NCBI RefSeq assembly: GCF_023343835.1
Contig: NC_064439.1
Coordinates: forward strand, 28,187,933-28,251,932
Length of the DNA: 64,000 nucleotides
From: Lagopus muta
Lineage: Eukaryota; Chordata; Aves; Galliformes; Phasianidae
Direction of reading: 5' to 3'
Shown here: in pieces, positions 61,801 to 64,000 of the stretch
Position numbering within the stretch: position 1 is the stretch's first letter
How the letters are laid out: the number at the start of each line of letters is the position of its first letter
The notes under the pieces: model-generated
The model's database searches: none
What the model was told of the DNA's origin: nothing
The model's input: the letters and a program-made list of their open reading frames with translations, nothing else
Made by a program: the position numbers and the translations under genes

Positions 61801-64000
61801 TATGAATCTGCACTAGTGAAGGTGACCTGTTCTAGTGCTTCACCACCCGCTGCCTTGCTACTCTGTCCTCCACTGGTTGCTCTCCAAAAGGTGTTCAGCA
61901 GGCATCAATGAATGTCAGTGGGTGCAATTGTGCTCACATGGAGGATTTCAATTCCACACCTTTGCTTCATACACGCTTCCATGGCAGGTGCCATTCTGTC
62001 AGACTGTTCCTCTGCTGCCATCTGTCACACAGCAAGAAAATGCAATGGGATATTGGCAGGAAGGCTGAACCTCTACTGCCATACCACCAACATCAGCCTC
62101 TGATATTGTAGGCTGACATAATAAAATAGGAGGCATTACTCTTGCAGCAGCCCTTGTACTATTTGAGTCACATTGGGATATTCAAAGAACTGGGAGAGAT
62201 GAGCTTCATTCTTTGTGTTCCCGTTTTCCTAATGCAAATAAGCATGAATTGATTAGGAAAAGGAAGATAACATTTTGACACCAAATGTGGAGTAAATATA
62301 GAGGCTTCTAGCCAGCAAAAAGTCAATCATCAGGTATGTACTATGATGTTAGATGCCTTCCCATTGCTGACAGTTGCTGTCAAGACTGTCTACAGCTGCA
62401 ACAAACTGTCAAACACAAAAGCAACAGACCACTTCAGATAATGATAATATAGAAAGCTATCTTGTTTGCTGTGTCTAGAATTCCTTAATTTTCACTATTA
62501 AGATTTTAATATTGCAAGAGAAGAGTAGGAACACCATTTTTTTGTTATATGTGTACCTTTTCTTGTGTGTAATTTTTATGCTTAGAATTTGTGACTAATA
62601 GACTTCTCTGTAAAAGAAAAAATAACACAGCAGCATATTGGGTCTAGTCTTGCGCATGTTAGGTATTCTAAACTCCCGCTAAAATAGGCAGGAGTTCTTA
62701 TAACTATGCTAGAAATTATAGAACCATGGGCCAGAACTGCGCATTTCATGCTTAGAATCAATGTAACAAAAGCAGTAATACCAGCACTTGTGTAATAGCA
62801 GGGAAGTGTTCAGCCTGGAACATCTTGTGGGTGGCTTGCTACTGTTCTGAGGTAACTTGAATGCTCTGTGACTTTCCTGTGCAGGTTTTAATAGTGATGG
62901 TAAAAGAAGAGCTCTTAATCAGTAATGAAAAACTGTAACAACTGCATTGAGTTAAGTGTTCTATTTTTTTGAGATGATTTCTGAGGGGGTCAGTTAAAGG
63001 CTTTGATTTGTCTCATAACTCAGTTTTCTCCTGAATTACTTGAGAGTATGGAATAATATCCTTGAACAGCAGAAAATGGCATGTATTAGTTTAGTAGAGC
63101 TGCTTTTCAAAAAATAGTAAAACCAATTATGTTGCTAGCACCAACAGTACTTAAAGCATTGAGGGACCTATGGAAGGCCTTGTTCCTGCTCAGAAGATAT
63201 TGCCACTGGGTAGAGTTCAAAGAACATCATAATTTAAATTCATTTTAAGAAACTTGCTAGAAGCACAACTCAGTGAAAAGAGAAGTGGAGGCTGTGAATT
63301 TGTAAATAAGTAAATGTGGATAACTTGTGAATAAATAAATGTGAAATTGTAAATAAATGTAAGATTTCATATCTTCCAGATCATTTGAACAGTTACAGAT
63401 TTCTCAAAGCTGGAGTGGATAAATTGTTCTTCTGTTGGGATATTCTTGTACCTTGCGTGGCGTATCTCACTTTGCAGTTGGATTTACTGGTGCTGCTGCT
63501 TTCATAATCTGACATAGATCGGTACAACTCCATTCGTGGTCTGCTTGTTACTGACACTGCCCAATGTAGGTTATGCAGCAGGAATTAATCAGGACCTGAT
63601 TTGTGGCATTAAAGTAGTTTGTATGACCACTAATCCAAATCCTTATCTGTTGCTTGTATGGGAGCAGAAGGAGTAAGAGTTAAGTGGGCTATACAAAACA
63701 GCAAAGTTGTTCCCTCTTCAGTCAGTGTTGTTATCAGTGCTTACAGTAAAGGTCAGAAGGTCTAATTAAACGTTTTTTCTCATGAAGTCATCTTTTTCGT
63801 ACGGTGCTGCTGATTAAAGCTTGTGTAAAGAAAACTTGAGTTCCTGAGCTTCCAGTCATCTTTTTTTTTTTTTTTTTGTTAGGTTTGCTTTGAATTTCAG
63901 TGGAGATCATGTTGACTTTTTTTTTTCCCATTCAGAGTAGCTCCCTTATTGTACACGGGAGTTGATTTCTACATTTGAAAATACAGCATAACACTTGTTT
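58891..64000 (+). other. BZW2 intron 5 (partial)
   Basis: The intron continues past the window end. It contains the second mariner-derived element (61628-62156). No BZW2 exon or other gene is recognised in the remaining 5.1 kb. Confidence 0.7.
61628..62156. mobile_element. Mariner-derived non-autonomous element, copy 2
   Basis: This 529-bp copy is in the opposite orientation to copy 1. The ends are CGTAGGCTGCTCTGAAAGTA and, on the other strand, CAAGGGCTGCTGCAAGAGTA. TA flanks it at 61626-61627 and 62157-62158. The inside is the reverse complement of copy 1, sharing for instance GGATTTCAATTCCACACCTT and GCTGCCATCTGTCACACAG. It is the same family and similarly deleted. Confidence 0.82.

Noticed and set aside
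1-64000. Search for tRNA, rRNA, CRISPR arrays or bacterial-type gene clusters
   Set aside because: None seen. The window is ordinary bird gene, intron and repeat sequence.

Overview
The window is vertebrate nuclear DNA, almost certainly from a bird and probably a galliform such as chicken. It has short exons with GT-AG introns, many CR1-type LINE 3' ends in both orientations, and two short mariner-derived elements that I recognise as a family common in galliforms. The gene order LRRC72 - ANKMY2 - BZW2 matches human 7p21.1. Species is an inference. Exons were called by reading splice sites, codon phase and similarity to remembered family proteins; no database search was run.

Left part, 1-5.8 kb: the 3' end of LRRC72 (+). 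Four coding exons lie at 610-699, 2642-2806, 3726-3753 and 5239-5404; the third is a 28-nt microexon. Upstream exons lie left of the window. A polyA signal candidate is at 5802. A CR1 copy (6.29-6.99 kb) fills much of the convergent gap before the next gene.

Middle, 7.9-28.3 kb: all of ANKMY2 (-). Ten coding exons have fully consistent phases and add up to 1383 nt, or 460 residues plus stop. The protein has three ankyrin repeats, a conserved middle region, a complete MYND zinc finger and a variable acidic tail. The 3'UTR probably ends near 7.89 kb.

A CpG island at about 28.05-29.43 kb holds ANKMY2 exon 1 and, head to head with it, the probable BZW2 first exon (+), with a TATAAAAG box at 28503.

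Right part, 28.5-64 kb: BZW2 (+), which encodes the eIF5-mimic protein 5MP1. A probable non-coding exon 1 is followed by a 19.8-kb first intron, then coding exons at 48587-48644, 54841-55017, 56099-56202 and 58825-58890. These encode the first 135 residues; the rest of the gene lies to the right. The introns hold CR1 copies, two mariner-derived elements with TA target duplications, an LTR-like promoter repeat related to one inside ANKMY2, and simple repeats.

The most interesting observation is at the BZW2 start. The initiator ATG is in a poor context, and a single upstream ATG in the predicted first exon would open a frame that crosses the splice junction and ends 8 nt into the main coding sequence. 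That layout would suit control of a start-codon-selection factor by start-codon selection. No bacterial-type systems, CRISPR arrays, tRNA or rRNA genes were seen.
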